Assembly (NCBI RefSeq): GCF_022458985.1 | Contig: NC_061786.1 | Location: 19,536,974 to 19,600,973, forward strand | Length of the DNA: 64,000 nucleotides | Reading direction: 5' to 3' | Source of the DNA: Mugil cephalus | Taxonomy: Eukaryota > Chordata > Actinopteri > Mugiliformes > Mugilidae | Shown here: positions 14,001 through 37,000 of the stretch, piece after piece | Numbering within the stretch: position 1 is the first letter of the stretch | Layout of the letters: every line of letters begins with the position of its first letter | The notes under the pieces: generated by a model | What the model saw: only the letters and a program-made list of their open reading frames with translations | The model's database searches: none | What the model was told of the DNA's origin: nothing | Program-made: the position numbers and the translations under genes

Positions 14001-16125
14001 GTAGACAAATGAACACTAGACATTTAACTAAGCGGCGACACTTTCTACAACTTATAAAATGAAGTTAATTGGTCTCGGCTACAGTTTATTTGCAACAAAA
14101 AGAGCGGGAACAGTTTAGATAAGGTGTGCGCTGTATCGGATTTAAAGGAACAAAGGAAACAGCGCCACCTGCAGAAACAAAGCTGAACCGATTGTTATAC
14201 AATCTGTATCAAGTTCAGTGCAGAAACTCCACAGCTGCAAGTGTTTAGTGACCAAACAAGTTGGCAAAATCAGTCCGGGACTGGTTTCCTGTGATCATGG
14301 CGCGTATTAATGAAGTTAGCAGTGAGTTTATTAGAATCAGTCCACGATCCTGGACCAGACCACTGGTTAGAGGAGCTGTGAAGTCACTGGTTTGACTGAG
14401 GTGCCTTGAACAAGCACAGATAAAAAAAAACCCCAAACTGCTCCAAGTCTCTTCACTTGCGTAAGTTAAATGCAGAAAAAGATATGTATATTTAAGGGCA
14501 AATAAAGATTTAATGTGATCAGTGATTACACAAAGTTTTATATTACTAACTTCATACTACGTCACACATCCAGGTCAGAGCAAGATATGACACTTTTTAC
14601 TTGCTTTTAGATTAGATCAGTTTATGTATAGTATATAAAATCCATCTTATAACTAAACCGCTCTGTTTCATTGATGTATCTTAGTTAGCATTTCACTAAT
14701 ATGATATTCAGGGTCTACGCCCACATCCACAAGAGTCCACAAGAGTATAAAAAAAGTTTTTATTCTCTTGTTATACACTTTTTCAACGAGTCACATACTG
14801 ATTCTCTGCACCATGATTGGTTTAGAGCAGGGGTGTCAACCTCGTTTTAGCTCAGGGGCCTCATACAGCCCGATCTGACGTCAAGCGAGCCGGTACAATA
14901 ACATGATAGAATAAAACCCCTGTATATAAGGACGGCTACAAATACAACAACTAGTTTTTGTTCTTTGTCTTAGTGCAAACTACAATTACGTTATGAAAGT
15001 GTTCATTCATTAATTTTCTGTAATTTTCTTGTCCTCTGGAGGGCTCCTGCTGCCCCAGAGAGGCAAAACATTTTATAAACAACCTGAAATCCTAAGAAGA
15101 AAAAGTTTAATTTCAGCACATTGCTGCCATCTGTTCATTTCTGTTCCCCAGCTTTGTGTTATGTCCGCAACTTTTACTAAAACAGTGCGACCCCTAGTAG
15201 AAAAATTAGGACCAGTTTAAAAATCATGCCACGGGCCAGATTGGGCCAGTTTTGGCCCACGGGCCGTACGTTTGACACCACTGGTTTAGGGTCTCAATTT
15301 ATCGTTGCATGCATCGGTAGCTGTCTTTGTTAACACGTCATGGAGGATAATATCACTGAAATATCAAGAAAAGATCTCACCAGATTCGACCCTGCTTCCA
15401 GACTTATTTTAAATAACAAGTCTGGTTAGATCTTGAAGAAATGGAAATAAAAAAACAGAAGGTACATGAACCTGAGTCAAACCTGTGGCTGTATACATGG
15501 GCTGTTATTGTAATGGCCTTAAAGGAAAAGCGCAGATGCAAACAATAAAATGAATAATGGTGGAATTAAAAGTTGCAGCCGAACTTTTCCCGCTATGATA
15601 AAATAGAAGAAGAGGAAGGATGTAGGAGACGGAGTAGTTCAGCCTGCAGCCAGTAGATGGAGCAATGAGTGTGGGTGAATCGTGTCAGAGGTTGATTTTA
15701 TTCCTCAAACTCCTAGAACACTAATAATAGATTTCTAAGCAGGTTCTTAAGACATATGGATCCTTTGTGAAATTTAACAGTGTCTCGGTTTAAACAAGCT
15801 CTGATCTGACCTCGTGTGCCGTGGTCAACACATTTGACTAAGAAATACGATTAATCGCGATTAAATATAATTTATTTTTAATCTATATTGAAAGTGTGCA
15901 CTGAAAACTGAGTATTTTGACATTTAATTTTTAAAATGTTCACACGATTGTACAGATTCATACAATATAAATACTGAAGCTGTATGATGTTTATTTTCAA
16001 GCTGTGGTCACCTGTTCAAAAGTGCTATATCTCAAAAAGTATAAAAGCTCTGATATTTGAATATATAATGTGTTCACACATCTTACAAACTGAATGACAA
16101 AATAAGACATTGAGCATTTTATTGT

Positions 16126-16156
<31 letters not shown>

Positions 16157-16474
16157 AAAACTAGATGAACAGTGTGGTTGCAATACCAGTCAAAGGGTTA
16201 ACTTTCCTTAACTTTGTGCTCATGTTGGGGAGCTGGAAGCGACTCCTCACTGCTTCCTGCCCTCCATTCCTCACATTCCTCCTCCTCTGCCTCTGTCCTC
16301 CTTATCTCGCAGCAAACCAGCAACGTGAGCGCCACGCTGGTCCTGTCGCGGCCAATCAAGGGCCCGAAGGAGGTGGTGCTGGACCTGGAGATGGTCACGG
16401 TCAACAACGTCATCAACTTCAGAGGCAGCTCCATCATACGCCTGACGATATTTGTGTCCGAGCACCCGTTCTGA
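5072..16474 (+). CDS. fbln5: fbln5, fibulin-5 (complete)
   Basis: Secreted matrix glycoprotein that assembles elastic fibres, binding tropoelastin, LOXL1 and integrins. Exons: 5071-5125, 5306-5354, 5538-5819, 10372-10494, 11364-11480, 12394-12510, 13125-13247, 13549-13675, 13779-13974, 16313-16474; all junctions are GT-AG and in frame, giving 449 residues (human 448). Order: signal peptide (about residues 1-18, [18 protein letters not shown]); a first calcium-binding EGF module carrying the integrin motif RGD (residues 47-49) and split by a Pro-rich insert; five further cbEGF modules, one per exon, each opening with D-(V/I/L)-(D/N)-E-C; then a C-terminal fibulin domain (NPACRDKPF to the end, SEHPF). 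I chose the ATG at 5072 because it gives the expected length and an N-terminal hydrophobic signal; an in-frame ATG at 4860 in the upstream exon (4860-4903) would add 15 residues. The 4.5-kb intron 5820-10371 holds a piggyBac-like MITE, intron 13975-16312 a hAT-like one. Confidence 0.97.
8249..8649. mobile_element. piggyBac-like non-autonomous element (MITE)
   Basis: 401 bp in fbln5 intron 5820-10371, flanked by TTAA on both sides (8245-8248 and 8650-8653), the exact target duplication of the piggyBac superfamily. Ends CCTCTTGAGACC and GGTCACAGGAGG are inverted repeats matching at 10 of 12. No coding capacity. A partial second copy lies at about 59855-60238. Confidence 0.78.
12697..12952. repeat. 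Decayed Tc1-derived repeat, copy A
   Basis: Begins CAATCAGCCACAACATTA and ends TAATGTTATGCCTGATCGG, imperfect inverted ends of a family present at least six times here. This copy is shortened internally. In fbln5 intron 12511-13124. Confidence 0.75.
14828..15283. mobile_element. hAT-like non-autonomous element
   Basis: 456 bp in fbln5 intron 13975-16312. Ends CAGGGGTGTCAAC and GTTTGACACCACTG form inverted repeats (one central mismatch), flanked by 8-bp duplications GTTTAGAG (14820-14827) and GTTTAGGG (15284-15291), 7 of 8 equal; 8-bp duplications are typical of hAT elements. No open frame. Confidence 0.78.
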
Positions 16475-16624
16475 GCGTCTCACACGAACTCCAGCGCCAC
16501 GGGAACGGGGGCAAAAAAAAAAAAAATATTTTAAAAAATCAGAAATGACGCGGCGGCTGTATTCTCCTGCAGCTGATGTAATGGTTTTTTTTGAGCTACT
16601 TGTTGTTTTCATTATGTCATCCTC

Positions 16625-16630
16625 AATAAA
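16625..16630 (+). terminator. Poly(A) signal of fbln5
   Basis: AATAAA 151 bases after the fbln5 TGA, followed by T/G-rich sequence. The short 3' UTR is an inference from the signal alone. Confidence 0.6.
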
Positions 16631-18032
16631 GACACGTCCGATAATAAGGACTCATCTGAGATGAGCTGATGGGAAAACATTCCTGGGCTCAAATCCACAC
16701 CCCGGTTTAATGGACACTGAGCTTTTATGGCTGCAACATGGACACAGAGAGGGATATTTATGGTCGACAATGTCTGACATCCCCTATCCAGATTACCACT
16801 CCCCCCCACCCACTCCCCACCCACCACCCCCAGTTGTCTGCGAATCTTCATTCCTTCACATAAACTGTGGAAATGACCTTCATGCTGTCTCTTCGCCACG
16901 ATCAGATTATTGCTGACCGTTATCTGAGCAGTGCTAATGATGTACAGTTGCACGGGGAATGTTTGAAACGATGTAACAACCAGGCATTAACTGAATTATT
17001 GATCACAGTCTCTGTTAGACCAATAAATGTCTTCACCACACCACTGTCCCTGTGCGTGAGGCGCGTCCTGGATCAGGGATTAGAATCTAAAACATTTCAA
17101 CGATTTCTTGAGACACTTTTTGGAGTTTGTAACAAATGTTCAGATTATAGAGCACACTTTGTGCTGGAACTAATACATTCTTGGGACATAAAAGTAAATT
17201 TGGTAGATTTGAGTTAATAGAAGCAGATTTCTGAAACTGCAGCAATTATTTGGTTTATTCGATTTATTTTAGGGGATTATATCAAATTTAAAAAAAAATT
17301 AAAAAATGTGTGAGCGGTGTTCTAAACCCTAAAGAGTTAGGATAGCTGTAAGAGTTTGGCGGGATGAGATTGATAAAATTATAACATATTATACTTCAAC
17401 AAACTGTATGGACACTGTAAGTGGGATAACTCTTTAACGATATATATCGTTATCGTGGGATGACGATATCATATATTTGGAGCACTGTATCGTTTTATTT
17501 TATATTAGAGAAGCACAAAAAATTTGGAATTCACTTTGGGAGCTAAACTAAATTTCAGATTAGATTAAACTTGGTTGTCATTGTGAATAGTGCGGGCACA
17601 TACACAACGACACGTGATCAGCCGCAACATTACACGCACACCGTTGCACTCCGTTTGTAAATGACAGAGGATGATTGTTAAAGATTTAATCAGCAGGGCT
17701 GCACCAGATTTTGGGAAGTGTCGTCTTTTTTTTTTTGTTTGTACTACTTTGTCACGGCTGTTATCGGATCTGCAGGCAGGTGATCCTTGACAGTAAACAC
17801 GCAGCGACGCGCACTGGCGCTTCGGAGGCACCAAGTTTCTGAGCCGGATCATGAGAGACCGACCTGGTCAATAAAAAAGAGAAAGAAAGAAAGAACAGCT
17901 GAGCAGCGAGTATATCGTGATGGTAAGAGGTAAAGAAACTAAATAAATAAAATCAAAACAGAAAGTGGTGCGTTCACGGCTGTTCGGGGAAGGAAGCGAA
18001 TTTCAGTCCGGGAATTACAGAAGAGGTGGAGG

Positions 18033-18070
18033 AGTGAGTGAGTGAGTGAGTGAGTGAGTGAGCGAGTGAG
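18033..18070. repeat. GAGT tetranucleotide microsatellite
   Basis: Roughly eight GAGT units, then GAGC/GAGG variants, within the probable tc2n promoter region. Confidence 0.9.
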
Positions 18071-19043
18071 GGAGGAAGGGAGGGAGAAAGAGAGAGACCT
18101 GGAACTAAAGCGGAGCACAAACCTGAGATCAGTGGCATTTCATTTCTCTTCAGTCCGCATGTAGAGAGCGAGCCGCGCTGCTGGATGTTCACACTTTATT
18201 CATCCTCTTTCCACGAACACGCCGAGCAGGTGAGTCTCCATTTTCTTTGCATCTTTCTTAAAACGAAGAATTGTTTATTATTATTAATATTATTATTCAT
18301 TTATTTATTTTACTTTCTGTTTTATGCGCCTGACACTGGTGCAAATTTTTCCCCCATTGCTCAGCGCGACGCAGAACAAGCTCTGCAAGGTCAAAGTTGG
18401 TCGGCGATCACTAACAGCGTGACATTATTTTAAGTTTAGGTGTCAGGCGATCGATGTGACTAAGTTTTGATTTATGGAAATATTTGAAATCTTATTCATT
18501 TTTTTAAAATTATCATTATTATTATTTTAGGATGTTATGGCATCCATCATCGGTGCTTAACCCCGGTGCTGGGCAAGTTTTAAGGCTCTGCATCAAATCT
18601 GGGGCATCTTGACATATTTTTGGAGAATCATACTCCACTAGTTTAGTAACATGAACTGTGAGTGATACCTTTGTTAAAGTTTTGTTCCAATTCATGCTTT
18701 TATACAATTTGGGATGGTACACGAGAAGATTTTGGAGACTGAATGGCACTGAGACAATATATTGGAGATCGATTAAAAAACTCTGGGATCATTTAAAATG
18801 TCACACATGGTGGAATTCAAGAGAACTAGATCACTTTGGAGAATTTTTTCTGTATTTGGAGGTAATTGAGCAATATTATGCAAAGTTTTGATATTTTAAG
18901 AAACATGTTTTGGTGATGTTTTGTCATGCTTGATCTATATCTGTTATCGACTCCTGATTAAATACCTACCTAAAAAGCCTCGTTCCAGTCCTGGTGGTAT
19001 CACTGTTTACTGTTTCCACAGGTAAATAATTCCAGCAGTGGCC

Positions 19044-29441
<10,398 letters not shown>

Positions 29442-29749
29442 ACCTCTCCCCTCGACTTCTTCTTCTTCTTTTTCTCCGCGGACTACGGACTCTAGTCGTG
29501 CAGGTCCAGCTGCACCTGCCGCTTACTTTACCAGTCGGGGCTGATGGAGCAGACTGTAAACCGCTGAACGTGAAGTGGACGCTCGGGGGCTGATTACCAC
29601 AGCTGATTAACATGGAGACAGATCAGGTGTTAGCGTGAGCGGCTGTAAATAGGGGTTTCAAACAAAGCCTGTGTACTGGCAAGTAAACTAACAACAAAAA
29701 AAAAAAAAAAAACAGTAGAGCTAATACGACTGCAGAGCTTCTAGCTGTA

Positions 29750-29755
29750 AATAAA
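29750..29755 (+). terminator. Candidate poly(A) signal of tc2n
   Basis: AATAAA about 310 bases after the tc2n TAA, downstream of an A-run (29696-29712). First canonical hexamer after the stop. Confidence 0.5.
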
Positions 29756-32750
29756 GCTGCATGATGTAAGTTTATTAGTATTTTTTTAGTGAACAATGTG
29801 GATAGAAAGTTTACAAGTGACCGTAAAGCTAAATGATAAATTTTATGATAAACTTTGTATTATTAGCCTGTAAATAAGATTCATCATAAAGGATGAAGCT
29901 GGGGGGGGATATTCTGTATGTTTCCTTTTGACGACAAACCCACGTCAGCGATTTTTCATGATTTTTTAGCTAAATTTAATGTTAATCTTTAAACACAGAT
30001 CAAAAAGAACTTCGGGTTTTTAATTAATCATTATATAAACGGGGGTAAATTGTTTTAAAAAGGTCCCCTACAATACAGCAAAGCATTTACAGCAAAATGG
30101 ATCTGTTGTGACCTGAAGATTGGTTTTGAAGCCCAACGCTGTGCCTCCGGTGGTGGCCATCTTGGTAGCGCCCAAATCCTCCTAATTCCTGGCTAATTCA
30201 AAAAGTGGAGTAGTTGGAGCGTGACTCAGACTGGGTGGATGGGTGACGTCTAGGGAAATACCTGGGATGCTCGAATGACACCTACCGCTGACAGCAACCA
30301 CGCCCTTATATGTATGTGTATATATATATATATTTAAACTTTTATATAATTTAAACAGATAAAAAATTAAGAAAATAAAAAACTGCTTTGTACAGTTGTC
30401 ATACAAGAGGAACAGGACTGTTTTTGTACCAGCCTGTAAACATTTTTAAGTCTGTTGTAAAGTTGGACATTGTAACATTTGCTCCTTTTCGTAGACAGCC
30501 TCAAGTGGCCATTTGAGGAACTGCAGTTTTTTTTTGTTTGTTTTTTCGCCCTGGACGTTGCTAGTGGGGAAAAATACAGAAACATTCTCAACTTATCCTT
30601 TAATTCCCTAAAAGGTGTGCTAGAAGGTTTTCTTTTTACCTTATTTAGGATGTCATGTTACTGGAGCAGCACATGTATCAAACCTTAGCTGTGCTCTTTT
30701 CATGAAAGCACTTTACTGTTTTTTTTTTTTAAATCTATTTAAAGTTTTAATGTTGAAGGTTTAGTTTGATTAAAAGTAGGTGTGTTTTTGAATCATGTGT
30801 GTTTATTGAATGAATGGATCGCGCTAAAGGAACATATTTTGACTCTGTAGGAACCCTTTAAGAATTTACATTTTTCAACAAATTATCCGCGTCTTTACTC
30901 ATTTTTAAGCGTCTTATTCATGGGCCATTTGGGAAGAAAACGGAAAATTCACAGAACGTCCATTGCTGTTTTGCAGCTCTTGTAAAACAGGTCAACAATC
31001 ATAAACCACCGTGTGACTTTTTATTGAAGAGGCCACTCATTGAAGAGGTCTATAGGCAAACAGGGAAAGAATCTGCCCCGGCGTTTCTCCACCTGAGCCT
31101 GGAACATCCTGTTTTCTATTCCACTTCACGGTTTATTACAAGGCAATTTAAAGCCACTGTTATATACGGCCAATCTTAAAGAACAACTATAGAAAATGTC
31201 ACGTGTGGCTGGTAGATAAGGTCAAACAATTTCATGTCGGCCAGCCCTATAATCCCTGTTTTACACTTCACGTGTCCGAAAATAAAATTTGAGGAAGAAA
31301 ACATCCTTTTATTTTCAGACAATTCATTACTTTGCATTTCTGACGTGTGAATTTGGTCCTTTCTGGAAGAAAACAATCATGTTTATCGTCCCAAACGGGA
31401 ATCCATGTTTTCCACTTTTCCACTTGTAAAAAAAGGAGAGCGACCCTCCTCGTCCTGCTCTGTGTGACCAGCTGTGGACGTGGTCACACAAACGCACACC
31501 CAGCGAACAATAAGCATGTGGACCAAGAAAACAAGAGTCCTGCGAGTGTTTGCGCTTTAAGTGTGTGTGGCCTGGACAACCGGCGGCCCCACGTGGGACC
31601 GACATGCGTCAGAGCCCTTCACATCCGGGCATGCCAAAACACCATCATCCTCCTTTTTTGTTCGTAATTAATGTTTGATTTATGGTTAATGTTACACAGA
31701 GGGCATTCCAGACACACCTTTACACGTGACTAAACCAAGCATTGCGTTGTTGCCTCAGAGAAGCATGACTGACTCTCACTCACGGAAGCTGTTGGAGTCA
31801 TAAGGAGCAGGATTTGGGGATATTGTTCCCACTGTGTGCTCTACAGATTGTCTTGGCCGCTTGCCGACATGAGTCCACGGCACAATCCTGTTTTTTAATA
31901 AGTGCATGCCTGCAGGTTTCCTCACCTGGGAGACAGCAGAGACTTTAAAAGAGTCTTGCAGCAGAGAGGAGAGCTACTCTAAAAAGCTCCTGGTGCTTTA
32001 TGCATGGAAGAAATCTGATCACAGTGCAGGACAAAAGTAGTTTTTTGATATTTAAAACAAATCTGATAATGCACACTGAAAGAATCCCCTCAGTTCTTTA
32101 CGCTCTTAACTATACATCGACATTGTTTTCGACTTTTAAAGATTTATGCAACACAACCGACGCTTTGCATGACAGAAGATATTGTCTTGTTGCAGCGGTA
32201 GATGCACAGGTGGAATTAATAACAAAACTGGCTGAGTTCAATCTAAAGTCCCAGTGAGCCGCGACGGTGAACCTGTACGTGCAGTTGCAGGACCTCAACT
32301 TGGGTGAATAGAGCTATTATTTAAACAACAGGGCATTTCCTGCAAAGCCACTTGGCTGTGAAAAGGGTTTTGTTTACTGTGTTTATCGTGTGGCATGTTG
32401 CGTGAATTTAAACCGTCCGATTATGGCTGAATTTCATCGTAATTTTAAGGAATGACGAGTACGAACTGATACCTGTCAGCTGAAACGCTTTCATTTTAAA
32501 AGTGTTTCACCCGGTTGGATTAAACAAAAGTGTTGAATGGTGATGTCTGAACATTTGTTTGGCTCCTGAAGCAGACATGCTAAAAAAAAAAAAAAGTTGA
32601 AGAACCACTAAGCCATTTGCAATATGACTATAAACCTTAAACAGATAGATGGAACTCTGTGTACTTCCTACTCTGACCTCAAGACGTTTTGTGCGAAAGG
32701 TGCTAAATGAAAAGCTTTTACATTATCGTGCTTTCCAGTTTTAAAAGCTG

Positions 32751-32753
<3 letters not shown>

Positions 32754-32790
<37 letters not shown>
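32754..32790. repeat. TA dinucleotide microsatellite
   Basis: About 18 TA units in the tc2n-plek2 spacer. Confidence 0.95.
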
Positions 32791-32793
<3 letters not shown>

Positions 32794-33702
32794 AAACTCC
32801 CTTGGGTGGAGTGAAAGTTTTCTAGTTGTTTAAAGTGGCTTCATAAAGTTTGACATTTTGGACTCTAGATTTAGTTTTAGATAAAAAGGAAAAAGTAGCA
32901 TTGAAATTTACATTTTTGATATATTTTCATTAGTGACGTGCGGACTGATACCGAAATATCGATAATTCCGATACCAAAAAGAGGAGAGAACAGTGTCAGA
33001 ATTAAGATGCAAGTTTTCATTTTATAGTAGTTAAACAATAATTTATTTTACTGGTCTTGTTTTTTATTTTATTTTTTAGGGGCTATATAGTAGTCTAAAT
33101 GAGGCCACTACCTCAATATACTTCTCGGTATCTTCTCCATCGACATCGCCTGAATTTTACTCAGTATCAGGTCAAAAGGGAAATCGGTGGTATCAATAAT
33201 CACTATCATTTAGCCTGGCCCACTGACTACAACGGGGTTATCAAAATAATAGAAATATAACAATAGAAAGACATTTGAATTCTGCTGAATACCATAACCC
33301 TCATGAAGGTAAGATTTACTGCACGACTGTAGGGTGCATTTGTTTTCACTAGTGTACCTAATAAACTGGCAAGTGAGAGTACATACTCCAAGCTAATCGT
33401 TGTAGATCCGCCCCTGCCAGATCAGATAATCGACTCTTCTTTTTGGCACGCAAACAGGAACCAGGAGATAGAGACAGGAAGCAGCATAAAGTAGAATAGA
33501 AGGGCCACAGGTGACTGCAGCAGCAGGGCTGTAGGTAGCAATGCTTTACAGTACCCTTATGAACTTAATGGGCATGCATTCCTTTTGCAGGATAAACATG
33601 TGCTCAGCTGTCCTCCCATTGGCTACAGCTGCTGCAGAGGAGAGGAGCTGGTGGTCGACCTCCAGCTGTTATTTTTTTTTTTTCCATCAAAATGGGACAA
33701 AG

Positions 33703-33768
33703 ATTCACATCCTGGAAATAAAAACCGTAAGGACCACTCCTTACGGTTTTTATGTCCAGGATGTGAAT
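33703..33768. repeat. Near-perfect palindrome, 31-bp arms, 4-base loop
   Basis: Left arm 33703-33733 and right arm 33738-33768 are reverse complements at 30 of 31 positions, with loop CCAC. The left arm begins ATTCACATCCTGG and the right ends CCAGGATGTGAAT. It lies 249 bp upstream of the plek2 ATG and may fall in its promoter or leader. No target-site duplication is obvious. Confidence 0.9.
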
Positions 33769-34016
33769 TCTTCTCATACTAAGGCTGATTGGAGCCGCTG
33801 CGTGGAGTGGGAGCGAGCCACTCAGAGAAGCCTCACACGAGGAGCCAGCCCGCCCTCTCGTGTTAATGAGCGGAAATTGCAGCAGTTTGAGCGTCCACAC
33901 ACAGTGGGTGTGGACGTGGGTGTGAGCGAGCACGGTGACGCGTTCACTGCCAGCCATCAAAACCCGAGCAGGTAGGAACAGGCTGAGCTCAGTCGACCAA
34001 AATCACACTGAGGAGC

Positions 34017-37000
34017 ATGGACGCTGACAAGAACGTCTCTGTTGTAAGAGAGGGCTTCCTGGTGAAAAGGGTAAGAGTTTTTTTGTTTGTTTGTTAAATG
34101 AAATAAGTAAAAAATGTATTTGTTGTAAAATTCAGATGTCACAGAGTCAGAGTGTGGCCTGTATGGAAGGATGTAGAAGCTTTTATAATAGTAATTATGT
34201 GATAACTGCTCCCAGGGTCACGTCGTCCACAACTGGAAGGCCCGCTGGTTTGTGTTGACTCCAGACAAGCTGCTGTATTACAAGTATGAAGGAGGCAAAA
34301 GGGACTCGTGTCAAAGAGGGAAGATCCTGCTGAAGGACTGTGAGATAACGTGTCCTTTCCTGGAGTACGAAAATCGACCGGTGAGTTACTTTCATTTAAA
34401 CGCCACATTTGACTTTGACTTGTTTTCATTATAGTAGATGGATTGAAATTGAACTGTTTAAGAACATTTATACTCATTAAAACAACCATTTAGGTTGAAC
34501 TTAAAGACAAAGAAAGAACAGTAAAAACTAAAGTCAAATTCTAGGGGAAAAAATTACAAACTGTTACTAAAAGGACGAATCTTTCCTTTTGGATTGTGTT
34601 AAAGAAAGTAGTCCCTCAGACGGACGTGCTTTGTGCAGTTTCCCGGTTTCACATGGAAGTGCCACATGTTTTTCCATGTTTTTGTTTTTATTGGAAGTAA
34701 CCAAGGTGCGCCTGCACCGCCTGACGCTTCCCGCCCCACACGAGGAGAAAATGTGTTGCCTCAGGTCTCGGTTTTGTCCAGACCTGATCTCCATCGTGTG
34801 CTCAGAACAATGTGTGCCGCAATCACTTTCCTGGCTCTAAAAGAACTCTCCCACCGACAGCTGGTGTTCAAGCTCCAGACGAAGCACGGCGTGGAGCATT
34901 TTCTGGAGGCCTGCTCCAGAGAAGAGAGGGACGACTGGGCGGGCGACATCACCGCCGCCATCCACAAGCTGGAGGCCAACCATGACGAGACGGCCACGGA
35001 GCAGCAGGAGCCCGCGGGAACCCAGTTTCACAACCTGAGGTGAGCCCTGGCGACTAAATGCCTCCCGCAGACTCGCCCGCAAGTTTACACTGACTCACTT
35101 TGTTTGTCGTCTTCCTCACTCTTAAAGCAAGGTGCTGGACTCCATGTATGACGTCCACAGTGGCATCAAGATGAGCAACCATGTGGAGCAGGGCAGCACC
35201 TACAGCAACTGTTTCTCAGGTGAGCATCTTCTTTCATACATTTCAGCTCAATCAGACACCAAACATGCAGGTAAACCAAAAAACAATCAGTGTTTAGCAT
35301 CTGTAAATTAGATTTTAGCCACATTATTCCCATTTTTCTGTCTACTTAGTGATCATTCCTTCACCACTGATGCTCTTAAAGCAACATCTGACTTATAAAT
35401 AATGCAATAAAGTAAATAAATAATAATAATAATAAATAATAATGCAATAAATGTTTCATGTAAATGTGTTTTTAAAGAAATTTAAAGAAGTTTTTTGGGG
35501 AAAATAAAGAAAAAATACATTTACAAAATATATAATCAACCAAAGATTTTGTGACCCCCCCTGCAGTACCTCTGCGAACCACCTGGGGTCACGGACCCCC
35601 TGTTGAAGACATATGCAATAAAGAATAATATGAGTCGTGCTTTTAAATTTGTACATGAACATAGAATTTTATTATTATAAATCTGTTTTCATGTATATTT
35701 CTTCCTGTGAACATCCCTGCAGGTTCAGCGGTGGTGGACTGGCTGGTGTTCATGCAGCTGGCGCTGACCCGCGTGGAGGCCGTGACGCTGGCCTCGGCCC
35801 TGCTGGAGGAGGGCCTCCTGCGGACCGTGGGCCAGAAGAGCGTGGAGGCCCTGCGCACGGCCGGCCTCAGCGAGCAATTCATGGACGACTCCACCGCGCT
35901 CTACAGCTTTGTGAGTGCAGCTCGGTCGGCTGGAGTTTTTCGGCTTTAATGAGTTGATTCGCTCGTCTTAACGCCGTGTTTCTGCTTTAATCGCAGCCTC
36001 AGAGTTTGAAGAAGAGAGGCAGCGTGAAGGCGGAGACCTCGCTGTCTGCGATGGAGCTGAGTGGGCGAGTGGTGAAGAGAGGATATCTGCTTAAACAGGT
36101 CTTTTATAACACTTGTGACACATTCTTTTAACATTTATAACTGCGGAGTAGTTGAATGGATCAAGTGTTTACTGTATGTCACACTAAAAAAGCTGGCAGT
36201 TATATTATTCATAACTAGGTCACCAGTGTGGTTCTATTTGACTTCTTTATTTCATGTTTGATTGGATTAGTCAAACTAACTCGAAGCTAATTTTTAACCT
36301 CAGGGACACAGACGGAAGAACTGGAAGGTGCGACTGTTTGTGCTGCGTTCAGAGCCTTCCTTCCTTCACTATTACGACCCCACCAAGGTGAGAGCACAGG
36401 CGGCCCATCGAACACACATTACATCATGTTACTGTGAATACTTACGAGAGCCCAAAACCAAGCCCAAAACACGGCTAAATAAAAGCAGCTGTTTAGTTCG
36501 TTGCTCCGGAGCCAACATTACTCACGGTTCGTCAGGAGCGCTCGATTCAGTCTGATCCTCTTCCTTGTCTTACATCACTCGTCAGGATGACATCAGCCCC
36601 GCTGGCGGCTTCGCTCTAAGAGGATGTCTGGTGTCTTCTCTGGAGGACAACGGAGTTCCCTCAGGTGAATCACCGTCTCACACTCCAGTAACTCCTCAGT
36701 TTCCAGGCAACTTCAAACTATTCAGTAATGAGCAATGATGGTTTCCTTTATTCAGGCAACTGTTTGTTGATCTTAGAGATTACAAAAGTTTGTGGAAGGT
36801 TGTGGAAAGTCATGTGGAAGAATAAAGGTGGCCCTGATGAGGAACATACCATTATAATTTATTATATAATTGAATTGAATTGAATGCACTTTATTGCCAT
36901 TGTAGGGTTATAATGAGATTACGAAGCTCCTTCTTTTCAGTGCAAAAAAAAAAAACAAGTATATACAAAATAGTCCAAAAAGGTTTTATTTACAAGGGAT

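Larger units (their letters stand above)
16475..19021 (+). other. fbln5 3' UTR, fbln5-tc2n spacer and tc2n non-coding first exon
   Basis: After the fbln5 stop a short 3' UTR ends with AATAAA at 16625-16630. The spacer contains C-rich (16800-16832) and AT-rich stretches and a tetranucleotide GAGT tract at about 18033-18070. A likely non-coding first exon of tc2n ends at 18230, at a consensus donor (GCAG then GTGAGTCT), and would splice to the exon that begins at 19022. Its 5' end cannot be set. No other gene is visible. Confidence 0.5.
29442..34016 (+). other. tc2n 3' UTR and tc2n-plek2 intergenic region
   Basis: No coding exon. A probable tc2n poly(A) signal, AATAAA, lies at 29750-29755. The rest is AT-rich intergenic DNA holding TA microsatellites (about 30318-30332 and 32754-32790), a repeat with TATCGATA-type motifs (from about 32934), a fragment with the motif CCTAATAAACTGGCAAG (about 33354-33370) like the end of the Tc1-type copy at 47982, and a strong palindrome at 33703-33768 just upstream of plek2. 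Confidence 0.55.

Noticed and set aside
33541-33975. 144-codon open frame upstream of plek2
   Set aside because: It runs through the palindrome and a poly-T run, has no known domain, and ends before the plek2 ATG; chance frame.
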